Part shown: positions 1-7,865 of the stretch, piece by piece | Layout: the number at the start of each line of letters is the position of its first letter | Position numbering within the stretch: position 1 is the stretch's first letter | From: CALFVT01 sp964513675 | Lineage (GTDB): Bacteria; Pseudomonadota; Alphaproteobacteria; Caulobacterales; Maricaulaceae | Reading direction: 5' to 3' | DNA: 20,992 bases | Assembly: GCA_964513675.1 (NCBI GenBank) | Contig: CAZEOD010000042.1 | Coordinates: 1 to 20,992, forward strand | Notes under the pieces: model-generated | Databases searched by the model: none | Told to the model about the DNA's origin: nothing | What the model saw: the letters and a program-made list of their open reading frames with translations, nothing else | Translations under genes and position numbers: made by a program

Positions 1-101
1 AAGGTGAATATGACCACCTTCCAGAGCAAGCCTTCTATATGGTGGGCGGCATTGAAGACGTTATTGAAAAAGCCGCTAAAATGGCTGCTGACGCCGCATA
101 A
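1..101 (+). CDS. atpD: F1 ATP synthase beta subunit, C-terminal end (partial)
   Basis: The open frame begins at base 3 and reads GEYDHLPEQAFYMVGGIEDV and onward to a TAA at 99-101. The phrase LPEQAFYMVG is the conserved C-terminal signature of the catalytic beta subunit of F1 ATPase, followed by the usual short alanine- and lysine-rich helix. Only about 32 codons are present because the gene starts left of the window. It lies 63 bases upstream of atpC on the same strand, the standard end of an atp operon (beta then epsilon). Identity is well supported by sequence and neighbour together. Confidence 0.93.
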   Translation, partial: GEYDHLPEQAFYMVGGIEDVIEKAAKMAADAA

Positions 102-164
102 GCGATCAGTAAAACTCACTGCGGGCTTTGCTCGCAGTCAAAGCTGAAAACAAGATAACACATT

Positions 165-557
165 ATGGCTGATAAACTTAACTTTTCACTCGTATCACCA
201 GAGCGCGAATTATTTTCAGGCGCTGTAGATCAGGTTGACGTGCCGGGGACTGAGGGCGATTTGGGTGTGTTTCCAAATCACAGTCCACTTATGGCCGCGA
301 TTCGGACCGGCGCGATTACAGTTTATAATGACGGTGTGCAGACGAAATATTTGGTTCAAGGCGGCTTTGCCGATGTCACGCTTGACGGCTTGACCGTTCT
401 GGCTGAGCGCGCAACAGCTATGGAAAATGTGGAGCTAGACGGCATAACGGCTGAGATCGAGGCTGCGAAAGCCTCTCTTGATGGCCTAGAGGGCGAAGCG
501 GCGCTGAACGCTCAGCAAAACCTTGACGGCTTAGCCGCGATAGCCGCCGCGCTTTAA
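165..557 (+). CDS. atpC: F1 ATP synthase epsilon subunit
   Basis: This 130-residue protein is the epsilon subunit of the F1 sector, the rotor-stalk protein that couples gamma rotation to catalysis and can inhibit ATP hydrolysis. The N-terminal beta-sandwich is clear: FSLVSPERELFSG at the start, then PGTEGDLGVFPNHSPLM (about residues 27-43), then GGFADV near 67. The C-terminal 45 residues are alanine- and glutamate-rich, as expected for the helical hairpin, and the length is normal for alphaproteobacteria. The ATG at 165 lacks an obvious Shine-Dalgarno sequence, so translation may depend on coupling or context. It is the last gene of the atp operon, with an intrinsic terminator about 50 bases downstream. 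Confidence 0.95.
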   Translation: MADKLNFSLVSPERELFSGAVDQVDVPGTEGDLGVFPNHSPLMAAIRTGAITVYNDGVQTKYLVQGGFADVTLDGLTVLAERATAMENVELDGITAEIEAAKASLDGLEGEAALNAQQNLDGLAAIAAAL

Positions 558-610
558 CGCTGCTATATAGGGCCAATATGTGAGGCCATAGTTTCACCAA
601 ATTACTCTTT

Positions 611-635
611 AACCGGATCTATGATCCGGTTTTTT
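611..635 (+). terminator. Intrinsic terminator of the atp operon
   Basis: A perfect 9-bp stem (AACCGGATC at 611-619 and GATCCGGTT at 623-631) closes a 3-base loop and runs into a T tract (630-635). It sits just after atpC. The opposite strand has no T tract, so it should act only on the + strand. I found no matching terminator for the converging transporter gene in 636-775. Confidence 0.9.
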
Positions 636-775
636 ATTGCGATAAATTAGCCGGACGTGTTGTTCGGGCCACAGAAAATGGGTGAGGGCTTATAAAAGGT
701 TTGAATTTTAAGCCTGCCCAACGGTCAATATGGCGCGGACTTGTCTCTATCTCTAGTTTTGAAAACTATCAAATC

Positions 776-2032
776 TTACGTGTCTTCATTCATTTCTACA
801 TTTGAGCGCATTGCTGTTTTACATGCGATTGATACGAATAAAATCAATGCAATGACGGAAAGCCCCGCCCCAAATATAAAAGGTGCGCCGGGGAGATATA
901 GAGCAGCACTGTTATCGCTTTGTGTGAACTTTTGGAACAGATAGGTCATTGGCAAGGGCCCGAGCATCATGGCGAGGCCCTGCACAGCGCCGACCGCGCC
1001 TTGTAACTCACCTTGTTCATCTGCATCAAGGCGGCTCGACATCATATTATTAAGGGAGGGCTGATACAGTCCGGCGAAGGCGGAGAAAATGCCCATAGCG
1101 TAAATTACCCACCCCGCTTCCGCGAGGCCAAAGCCGATAAAGGCCAAGATGTAAGAGATTATACCAATCAAGGCGGCCCAGAATAATCCGATTTTGGGAA
1201 TGATGATACGAATAAGACCGCCTTGGACTATGATGCTGGCAATACCAAAAAAGCCAAGGGAAATCCCGACATCACGCGCGCTCCATCCTAGCGCCTCATT
1301 CATAGTAAAGGTATAAACGGTCGGATAAGCTGTGTGAGCAATCGCAAGCAGTAGCATTACGCTTAATAGGCCAAGCGCGCCTTTAAGCTTTCGCAGCTGC
1401 ATGAAGACGCCAAATGCATTAGCGCGCCGCCATTCAAAGGGCCGTCGATTGTCCTCCGTTAAGGTCTCCGGTAAAAATATATAACCGTAAGCGACATTTA
1501 GAAGTGAAAATATACCGGCGGCGATGAACGGTAAACGCGGGTTATATTCACCCAAATAGCCGCCAATTACAGGGCCAAGCATAAAGCCAACACCAAAAAC
1601 GGCACCAACAAGGCCAAAGTTTTGTGCGCGTTTGTCTGGCGGCGTTATGTCTGCAATATAGGCATTGGCCGTGCTAAATGTTGCGCCAAAAGCACCGGCT
1701 AAAATGCGGCCTAAAAATAAAAACCCAATAGTTGGCGCGAACCCCATGATGAAATAATCAAGTCCAAGCCCAAGAAGTGACAGCAACATAATCGGCCGCC
1801 GTCCATAGCGGTCAGATAAAGCGCCGATAACAGGCATAAAAACAAATTGAGTCACGGCGAAAACAAATGTCAGCCAGCCGCCATATACGGCGGCTTCGCT
1901 ATTGCCCAAACCTGTTAGCTCTTTCAAAAGATCGGGTAGGACAGGGATTATAATGCCAAAGCCGATTGAACTTATCATCACGGTGATAAGTACAAATATC
2001 AATGCATTTTTACCGGCTTGGCGTTTGGCCAT
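776..2032 (-). CDS. MFS drug/H+ antiporter, TetA-like
   Basis: This 418-residue inner-membrane protein has about twelve hydrophobic segments and belongs to the major facilitator superfamily. Two motifs stand out: motif A, GALSDRYGRRP (about residues 70-80), in the loop after the second segment, and the antiporter motif C, with GVGFMLGPVIGG (about 147-158), in segment five. The start GFGIIIPVLPDLL is typical of the tetracycline-resistance-like DHA1 group. Such proteins export small molecules in exchange for protons, but the substrate cannot be read from sequence, so no resistance should be assumed. The ATG has a good ribosome site (AAGGGG about 7 bases upstream). It follows rppH after 53 bases and converges on atpC. 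It may be a passenger at the end of the conserved cluster. Confidence 0.88.
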   Translation of the reverse strand: MAKRQAGKNALIFVLITVMISSIGFGIIIPVLPDLLKELTGLGNSEAAVYGGWLTFVFAVTQFVFMPVIGALSDRYGRRPIMLLSLLGLGLDYFIMGFAPTIGFLFLGRILAGAFGATFSTANAYIADITPPDKRAQNFGLVGAVFGVGFMLGPVIGGYLGEYNPRLPFIAAGIFSLLNVAYGYIFLPETLTEDNRRPFEWRRANAFGVFMQLRKLKGALGLLSVMLLLAIAHTAYPTVYTFTMNEALGWSARDVGISLGFFGIASIIVQGGLIRIIIPKIGLFWAALIGIISYILAFIGFGLAEAGWVIYAMGIFSAFAGLYQPSLNNMMSSRLDADEQGELQGAVGAVQGLAMMLGPLPMTYLFQKFTQSDNSAALYLPGAPFIFGAGLSVIALILFVSIACKTAMRSNVEMNEDT

Positions 2033-2085
2033 GACTACCCCTTTAGCAGATTGTCTGCCGATCCAGTGTAAGGGATAGGGAGATT

Positions 2086-2565
2086 TTATGGCTTTGCAAA
2101 GTCTTTAAACTCATGGGCAATAGTCTGATAAACATTGCGTTTAAACGGGACAATAAGATGGCAAGCGTCATCTAGGCTCCCCCATGCATAGCGCGAAAAT
2201 TCCGGCGGCGTTTCGACTTTAAGATTGACGTGTTTAGCTTTGCCGTGAAAACGAACCGCGAACCATTTCTGTTTTTGTCCGCGCCAAGATTTGCGCTTTT
2301 CTTTGGGTAAGTCGTAATAGAGCCAATCTTTGATCTCACCAAGCTGTGCGACATGATGTTTAGATAGTCCCGTTTCCTCATGAAGCTCGCGATAAGCTGC
2401 CTCTTGCGGCGTTTCGCCTTTATCAATGCCCCCTTGCGGAAACTGCCAAACCCAAAAGCCTTGCTGCCGCCGCCGGCGGCCAAGAAAGACTTGGCCTTTT
2501 TGATTAAATATAACGAGCCCAACGGCGGGACGGTAATCAGACTCTTGTGTTGTTGGTTTTATCAT
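2086..2565 (-). CDS. rppH: RNA pyrophosphohydrolase RppH (Nudix)
   Basis: This 159-residue Nudix hydrolase removes pyrophosphate from the 5' end of mRNA and so starts RNase E-dependent decay. The Nudix box is complete at residues 45-67 (G, five residues, E51, seven residues, then RELHEETGL). It is preceded by the RppH-type GFWVWQFPQGG, and KDWLYYDLP follows. I chose the ATG at 2565, giving MIKPTTQE, because it overlaps the TGA of the upstream gene as ATGA, which suggests translational coupling. An in-frame start at 2631 would add 22 arginine- and cysteine-rich residues unlike the family. The length fits the family. Dinucleoside polyphosphate hydrolase is the older name for the same group. Confidence 0.93.
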   Translation of the reverse strand: MIKPTTQESDYRPAVGLVIFNQKGQVFLGRRRRQQGFWVWQFPQGGIDKGETPQEAAYRELHEETGLSKHHVAQLGEIKDWLYYDLPKEKRKSWRGQKQKWFAVRFHGKAKHVNLKVETPPEFSRYAWGSLDDACHLIVPFKRNVYQTIAHEFKDFAKP

Positions 2566-3788
2566 TCGGGCGCCATTAAATGTGATGCGGGCACAAGCAC
2601 AAGTCCTTTTTCGGGGGCCGCCGCGGCCCAAATTGTTACAGCATCTATTGTATTTAAATAAGCAAAGCCAATGCCGATCGGGCTCCCGCCTGAACGCGCT
2701 TTTTCGCCTAATTGCCCTAAATTCGTTTCGATGATGGTTTTGTTATTAACATCATCCAATACAAGCTCGGTTTCGATGAAAGGTAATTTAGCAGAGGTGG
2801 CAAGCGCTGGTAGAGCGATAGCTTCAAAAGAGCTATCAAACACAAAAGATAATCCCGCATTTGATAGATAGCTCATCATTGGCGCGACAAGGTCACTGCG
2901 CGAGAGAAATTTATCGCCGTTATAATTTGTTACGCCGAAATATCCGGAAGCCCGGCTGAGAAGCCAATCAAGATTGCGCGTATTTGCAGCAATATCATCT
3001 GTTACAATCAAGGTTCGGTTCGTCCGGTTTGGCAGGCTGCCCTCTGTCTCCATCGGGATTTCAATGAGGACTTCATGACCATTTTCTCTGGCTTGATTAA
3101 TCCAATTTTGTAGCTGAGGGCTATGGGCAGCAAAAGAGAGGGTGACCTCTTCTGGAAGGTCTAAAATGGCGCGTGTTGTAATTTCGGGGTTCAATCCCAA
3201 TCCGCCAATAATAATCGCGACATTTTTGGCGTTAACAGCACTGCGAAATGGTTTGGCATAGCGGATAAAAGCTGTATCTCCGCTTTCTGATTTGGCCGGA
3301 ATATCACCATAGGGAGTTTGCCGCGATAAGCCTTCAATCGGGGCTTTAATCAAGGGCTCAGCTTGGTCGCGGCCTGCGGGCTTGCCATTAATGCGCACTA
3401 TGCGAGGGGCCGGTTTAGCCTCTGGTGTTTCGCGCTCCTCTGCGCTTGCTGCATCATCCGCTTTGAGAGGCTCAGGCTGCGCACCGGCTAAGGCTTCGGT
3501 AGGATTGCCGTCCTTCGCCACATCGCCGGCGAGAAGGTCGGGCAAGTCTTCAGTCTCAACGGCATCACGCAGGGGTAAATTTATATCCTGATTTACGGGC
3601 TGTGTGGCTGTGATTTCTACCTTTGAAATATTTTCACGCGGTGCGTTTTTTTCAAGGAAAATTGAAACCGCATAGGCTGTTGCTAAGATTGAAAAAATGA
3701 TTAATCCGGCGAATATGGCATGGCGTAGAGGCGAGGGGCCGCGCCGAATATCACGCCGGATATTTCCTAAGCCATCGGGAGAGGTCAT
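2562..3788 (-). CDS. Divergent polysaccharide deacetylase family protein (YibQ-like)
   Basis: The 408-residue protein has a cytoplasmic N-terminus, one membrane segment (about residues 23-48, AIFAGLIIFSILATAYAV) and a low-complexity periplasmic linker rich in Ala, Pro, Glu and Asp up to about 180. A C-terminal domain of the divergent polysaccharide deacetylase family follows. Recognisable family blocks are VAIIIGGLGLNPEITTRAI, the HEVLIEIPME segment, GYFGVTNYNGDKFLS and FVFDSS. IGGLG stands where many relatives have IDDLG; I recall this as common in alphaproteobacteria. The biochemical activity of the family is not established; its constant position beside envC and ctpA suggests a cell-envelope role. 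A ribosome site (AAAGGCGG) precedes the ATG, and its stop overlaps rppH. Confidence 0.85.
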   Translation of the reverse strand: MTSPDGLGNIRRDIRRGPSPLRHAIFAGLIIFSILATAYAVSIFLEKNAPRENISKVEITATQPVNQDINLPLRDAVETEDLPDLLAGDVAKDGNPTEALAGAQPEPLKADDAASAEERETPEAKPAPRIVRINGKPAGRDQAEPLIKAPIEGLSRQTPYGDIPAKSESGDTAFIRYAKPFRSAVNAKNVAIIIGGLGLNPEITTRAILDLPEEVTLSFAAHSPQLQNWINQARENGHEVLIEIPMETEGSLPNRTNRTLIVTDDIAANTRNLDWLLSRASGYFGVTNYNGDKFLSRSDLVAPMMSYLSNAGLSFVFDSSFEAIALPALATSAKLPFIETELVLDDVNNKTIIETNLGQLGEKARSGGSPIGIGFAYLNTIDAVTIWAAAAPEKGLVLVPASHLMAPE

Positions 3789-3816
3789 GGGCCGCCTTTG
3801 GGTGAACTCTATGCTA

Positions 3817-3845
3817 ATAAAAGCAAATCAAGAGAATCGTTTCAA
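3817..3845 (-). promoter_or_regulatory. Possible internal promoter before the deacetylase gene
   Basis: On the - strand, TTGAAA (3840-3845) and TTTTAT (3817-3822) are separated by 17 bases in the 65-base gap between ctpA and the deacetylase gene. The match is 5/6 and 4/6 to sigma-70 consensus, so this is only suggestive. If real, it would transcribe the deacetylase, rppH and perhaps the transporter. Confidence 0.3.
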
Positions 3846-3853
3846 TCTTTGTT

Positions 3854-5185
3854 CTACCAGCCTTGTTCGGCCAGTAAAGTCCGGTAACGCGAGGTTTTCA
3901 GAATATCAATCGCGGTCTCAAGCTGGAAATCTTTATCATCTGGCCAGCCTTCAGGCGGATAGGACACATTATCAAAGTCATCTTCGATTTGGGTGTCATC
4001 TGGGTTTGAGAGCGCATTACGAAAGCTGCCTTCACGAAAGCGTTTGCGGCGGTCTCCATCATCAGGGAAGAGGGCGACTTTAATGTCAGGTATAATGCCG
4101 CGCCCTTGGATCGATTTTCCTGATGGCGTGTAATAGCGTTCTGTGGTCAGGCGGAGAGCGCCGCCGCCGTCTGAGATGAGCGGAATAACAGATTGCACAG
4201 AACCTTTACCGAAAGAGCGGCTCCCGAGGATAATGCCGCGTCCGCGGTCTTGTATTGCGCCGGCAACAATTTCTGCGGCGGAGGCAGATCCGCTATTAAT
4301 TAAAACCATAATCGGCATATCGGGCTGAAATTCACCGGGTTCTGCGTGGTAGCGCTCCGTATCATCCGGCGTGCGCCCACGTGAGGACAGGACTTCGCCG
4401 CTATCAAGGAAGAGGCTTGAAATGCCAATGGATTCGTTAAGTAATCCCCCGCGATTGCCGCGTAAATCTATGACAAGTCCGGGAAGCTTTCCGCCGGCTT
4501 CGGCTTGCAGCGCGCTTAACGCGGATACTGTATCTTTTGTCAGCCTGTCATTGGAGAAGGTTTCGATGAAAATATAGCCCATATCCCGTATCATACGGTG
4601 CCGAACAGCGCGCCCGCGGACTTGGTCGCGAATGACGACAACATCACGCGGTGTTTGATTGGGCGTTAAAACCGTGATGGTTATGGGCGTGCCTTTAATG
4701 CCGCGCAAATCTTTAACAGCATCATCAAGCTCTTTACCGCGAATGCTTTCACCTTCAACGCGGGTAATGTAATCGCCGCTACGAATACCTGCTTTATAGG
4801 CCGGCCCATCTTCGATTGCGTAGTTAATTTTAACAAGCTCGTTTTCGCTGGTAACTTCAACGCCAAGGCCGCCATATTCGCGGCGGTTTGTCTCTATTTG
4901 CTCTTCAAATTGTACCGGCGGAACGTAACTTGAATGGGGGTCGAGCGATTCAAGCGCGCCGTTAAGAGCCTTTTCAATTAAGTCGGCATCATCGACTTCT
5001 TCGACATATTGTTCTTTAACAATGGCTAATACGTCACCAAACAGCTTTAGCTTTTCGAGTGTGGCCGCGTCTTCAGCGGGCGTATTGCTTAAGGGCTTTT
5101 CACTTTGCGCTGTCGTTATTTGCGCCAAGCCGAAGAGCATAAAAGCGCCGAGGCTGGCGGCGAGAAATCTATGGATTTTTTTCAT
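3854..5185 (-). CDS. ctpA: S41 carboxy-terminal processing protease, downstream copy
   Basis: This is a periplasmic C-terminal processing protease of family S41 (CtpA/CtpB type), which trims or degrades proteins from the C-terminus. A signal-like segment (FLAASLGAFMLFGLAQ) opens the protein. A helical region, a PDZ domain (about residues 104-188, with YGGLGVEV) and the serine protease core follow. With the ATG at 5185 as residue 1, the family Ser-Lys-Gln catalytic set is intact: S302 in SASAAEI, K327 in SFGKGSVQ (25 residues later) and Q331. An upstream TTG at 5191 is also in frame, but I prefer the ATG. The ribosome site is weak and the upstream paralogue ends only 18 bases before, so coupling is likely. 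Confidence 0.92.
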   Translation of the reverse strand: MKKIHRFLAASLGAFMLFGLAQITTAQSEKPLSNTPAEDAATLEKLKLFGDVLAIVKEQYVEEVDDADLIEKALNGALESLDPHSSYVPPVQFEEQIETNRREYGGLGVEVTSENELVKINYAIEDGPAYKAGIRSGDYITRVEGESIRGKELDDAVKDLRGIKGTPITITVLTPNQTPRDVVVIRDQVRGRAVRHRMIRDMGYIFIETFSNDRLTKDTVSALSALQAEAGGKLPGLVIDLRGNRGGLLNESIGISSLFLDSGEVLSSRGRTPDDTERYHAEPGEFQPDMPIMVLINSGSASAAEIVAGAIQDRGRGIILGSRSFGKGSVQSVIPLISDGGGALRLTTERYYTPSGKSIQGRGIIPDIKVALFPDDGDRRKRFREGSFRNALSNPDDTQIEDDFDNVSYPPEGWPDDKDFQLETAIDILKTSRYRTLLAEQGW

Positions 5186-5203
5186 TTTCAACCGATTATT
5201 TTC

Positions 5204-6571
5204 TTATCCGGCGTTAGCAAGGCGTTTGACGTAAGAGCCATCTTTCAAAATTTTAATGGCGCGCTCTAATTGATAATCCTTATCCTCGGGATAAGTGTCT
5301 GGCGGGAAATCAATCGTAATATCGCTGGGCGTATCGGCGGCATCATCAGTAGCTTCGATTGATGTTGCGGATGTGTCTTCTGGCGCGTCCGTTTCCGCAT
5401 CGTCCTCATTTTCAATAGAGTTGGGTAAATCAGATTCCCGCACGCTTAGCCCATTTTCTTTCGACTCTGGCAAGCTAGCAACGGCAATATCAGGCTCAAT
5501 GCCTGTGCCTTGTATAGAGCGGCCAGACGGCGTGTAATAGCGCTGCGTCGTAAGCCGTAGCGCACCGTCACGCCCGCCTTTAAGCGGAATGATAGACTGC
5601 ACAGAGCCCTTCCCAAAAGACGTCCTGCCAATGACCAAACCGCGCCCGCGATCTTGGACGGCTCCGGCGACAATCTCAGACGCCGATGCAGAGGCACCGT
5701 TAATTAAAATAATCAGCGGAACACCCGGTACGGCTTCTTTGGGCTCGGCGTTAAAGCGCTGTGTATCATCGCTGCGCCGCCCCCGAATAGAGACAACTTC
5801 ACCGCCGCTAAGAAAGGTGCTGCTGACTTTTACGGACTGATCTAAAAGTCCGCCCGGATTATTTCGCAGGTCAAGGATTAGGCCCGGAAGGCGGCCGCCA
5901 GCTTCTTTTTTAAGCTGATTAATGCCGTCAATCAAAGAGGATTCACTTCGGTCATTAAATTGCGATAGGCGTAGATATCCAATACCGTCTTTCATTTCGG
6001 CGCGGACAACATGGGGTTTGATAACTTCACGAACCAGCGTTACATCGCGCGGGTCTTCGCCTTCTGTCACAACCGTCACCATGATCGGCTCGCCGGGTTT
6101 GCCGCGCATTTGCTTCACGGCCTCATTGATAGACAGGCCTAAGATCGACTCGCCCTCAATGGCGGTTAGGAAATCTCCAGCTTTAATACCTGCGCGGTCT
6201 GCGGGGCTGTCATCAAAAGGCGAGACAACTTTTACGACGCCTTCTTCTGATGTGACTTCCATGCCAAGCCCGCCATATTCGCCGCTGGTGGTTTCTTGTA
6301 AGGCACGAAAATCTTTAGGGCTAACATAGCTTGAATGTGGGTCCAGAGATTGCAGCATACCATTAAGCGCATCGGCAATGAGGTCTTCATCATCAACATT
6401 AACGACATAATCGCTGCGAACACGCGCGAGGACATCCGCGAAAAGTTCTAACTGTTCAAATGTGGAGTTATGAGATGCATTTTCGACGGCGCGCGCCGAG
6501 CTTTCCGTTGTTGAAAACGCAAATAATGTTGCGGCTGCAATAGATCCAAGAACAGGAAGTATGTATTTCAT
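5204..6571 (-). CDS. ctpA: S41 carboxy-terminal processing protease, upstream copy
   Basis: This second S41 protease is a paralogue of the next gene, with the same order: signal-like N-terminus (MKYILPVLGSIAAATLFAF), helical region, PDZ domain (YGGLGMEV) and catalytic core. Numbering from the ATG at 6571, S296 (SASASEI), K321 (SFGKGSVQ) and Q325 are all present, so it should be active. I chose 6571 because GGAG lies 5 bases before it (GGAGATAAAATG); the longer in-frame start is a TTG at 6589. It differs from its neighbour by an acidic, Asp/Glu/Ser/Thr-rich insertion (about residues 370-420) before the C-terminal helix. It follows envC after 124 bases. Envelope proteolysis is the likely job; substrates are unknown. 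Confidence 0.92.
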   Translation of the reverse strand: MKYILPVLGSIAAATLFAFSTTESSARAVENASHNSTFEQLELFADVLARVRSDYVVNVDDEDLIADALNGMLQSLDPHSSYVSPKDFRALQETTSGEYGGLGMEVTSEEGVVKVVSPFDDSPADRAGIKAGDFLTAIEGESILGLSINEAVKQMRGKPGEPIMVTVVTEGEDPRDVTLVREVIKPHVVRAEMKDGIGYLRLSQFNDRSESSLIDGINQLKKEAGGRLPGLILDLRNNPGGLLDQSVKVSSTFLSGGEVVSIRGRRSDDTQRFNAEPKEAVPGVPLIILINGASASASEIVAGAVQDRGRGLVIGRTSFGKGSVQSIIPLKGGRDGALRLTTQRYYTPSGRSIQGTGIEPDIAVASLPESKENGLSVRESDLPNSIENEDDAETDAPEDTSATSIEATDDAADTPSDITIDFPPDTYPEDKDYQLERAIKILKDGSYVKRLANAG

Positions 6572-6650
6572 TTTATCTCCAATAGCCAAGGCGGCTAACT
6601 CTAAGACTTTTCTTATAGACCAGACATATCAACTAGCCAGCTTAAATCCA

Positions 6651-6662
6651 TGTCATATGACA
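6651..6662. repeat. Perfect 12-bp palindrome TGTCATATGACA
   Basis: A perfect two-fold palindrome lies in the 124-base gap between envC and the first ctpA copy, about 80 bases upstream of the ctpA start. Its symmetry would suit a dimeric regulator. There is no second copy nearby and I could not place a convincing promoter beside it, so its function is open. Confidence 0.35.
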
Positions 6663-6695
6663 GCTTTGTTACGCGCAGGTGTTCGCTCTGGCCGC

Positions 6696-7865
6696 TTAAA
6701 AGCTCTTGAACCAAGGCGCGGGATCAATGGGTGCACCATTTTTGCGAATTTCCACGTAAATATCACTATTTCCGGCCAGCGATGCAGGAAGCGCGCCAAC
6801 AAGTTCACCCGCTTTGACAGAGTCGCCCGCCTCGACAATAATCGTTCCAAGCCCTGTCAGCAGGAGGAAATAACCTTCGCCGACATTCAGAATCACAACG
6901 CGGTCATAATCCTTAAAGGCTCCCGCAAATTCGACACGGCCACTATAAGGCGCTTTGACGACGCTGCGGGGCGGTGCCGAGAGCGTAATGCCTTGCGCAC
7001 TACCGCCAAATTTTTGTGTCAAACGGCCTATGACAGGGGCGATCAATGTTTTCTTGGCGCGGGTAAAGGCGCGTATATTTGGGGCTTGGGCAAAGCTGGT
7101 TTGCGGCGCGGGGCCTGTGCGGCCTGATATGGGCGGTTTTCTACGCGGCTTAATCTTTGCGGCCTCTGCCGTTAAAGCGTCTAAAAGTTGTTTGAGGCTC
7201 TCGGCCTGCGCAGCGAGTTTCGCCGCATTCTGGCGCGCTTGTTTTTCTTCATTGGCAATGCGGGCTTCGGTTTTATTACGTTGACCCAACAGGGATTTAA
7301 GGTTGGTTTCTTCGCGCTGGATTTGAGATTGCTTTTGCTCGAGTGAGGCGCGTTCTGTGATGAGGGCGGTCTTAATGCGGTTAATATCATTAAGCCGGCC
7401 TTGCAGCGCTTGACTGCGCTGGTCAAATTCACGTGTAAGGCTTTGTATCAAGAGCGCGGATTGCGATGCTTTCAGGGCCGAGCGCGGTGAGGTTAACACG
7501 GGCGATGGGGCGCGGCGATCAAGGCGCTGTATATAGCCTAGAAATTTTGATAGCTCTGCATCATCACGGGTTAAATCGGTTTTAAGCTGCTGATATTCTG
7601 CATCGAGCTGCGTGATCCGGGCCTGTGTCGATGATAGATTGCCCCCGAGTTTTGAGAGCGTTTGAACTTGTTGACTCAGGCGTTTATTAAGGGTTCTGAC
7701 TTCGCCTTGAATTTTTTCACGCTCAGCTTTCAGCTTTGCTTCACGCTCACTGGCGTCTTTTTGATTTTGCAAAACCTTATCAATATCGCCTTGCTTGACC
7801 TCTTGCGCTGTTGCAGAGGCTGCAAAGATAAAAGCGGTGAATATGATAATCAGAAATCTAGTCAT
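6696..7865 (-). CDS. envC: Murein hydrolase activator EnvC-type protein (degenerate LytM domain)
   Basis: The 389-residue protein has a signal peptide (MTRFLIIIFTAFIFAASATAQ), a long coiled coil rich in Lys, Gln, Glu and Leu (about residues 22-240), a Pro-rich hinge and a C-terminal LytM/M23 domain (about 275-385, ending EIRKNGAPIDPAPW). The zinc ligands expected of an active M23 peptidase are missing. The first His/Asp motif is replaced around QGITLS (291-296), and the HxH-like site reads GYFLLLTGLG. That is the known state of EnvC-type factors, which activate amidases during septum splitting instead of cutting peptidoglycan. Its ATG overlaps the rlmH stop by one base (TAATG), so the two genes are probably translationally coupled. 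Confidence 0.88.
   Translation of the reverse strand: MTRFLIIIFTAFIFAASATAQEVKQGDIDKVLQNQKDASEREAKLKAEREKIQGEVRTLNKRLSQQVQTLSKLGGNLSSTQARITQLDAEYQQLKTDLTRDDAELSKFLGYIQRLDRRAPSPVLTSPRSALKASQSALLIQSLTREFDQRSQALQGRLNDINRIKTALITERASLEQKQSQIQREETNLKSLLGQRNKTEARIANEEKQARQNAAKLAAQAESLKQLLDALTAEAAKIKPRRKPPISGRTGPAPQTSFAQAPNIRAFTRAKKTLIAPVIGRLTQKFGGSAQGITLSAPPRSVVKAPYSGRVEFAGAFKDYDRVVILNVGEGYFLLLTGLGTIIVEAGDSVKAGELVGALPASLAGNSDIYVEIRKNGAPIDPAPWFKSF

Noticed and set aside
754..768. TAGTTTTGAAAACTA palindrome as a terminator for the transporter gene
   Set aside because: The stem is A/T-rich and no T tract follows on the - strand, so it does not qualify as an intrinsic terminator.
741..944. Small + strand frame opposite the end of the transporter gene
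   Set aside because: It overlaps the transporter coding region, has no ribosome site and no recognisable protein features.
2566..2631. 22-residue N-terminal extension of RppH
   Set aside because: The extension overlaps the end of the deacetylase gene in another frame, is unlike the family, and the ATGA junction at 2562-2565 gives a normal start.
6561..7127. 188-codon + strand frame opposite the end of envC and the envC-ctpA gap
   Set aside because: Most of it is the reverse strand of a confident gene, and its composition is that of an antisense frame (Arg- and Cys-rich, no domain).
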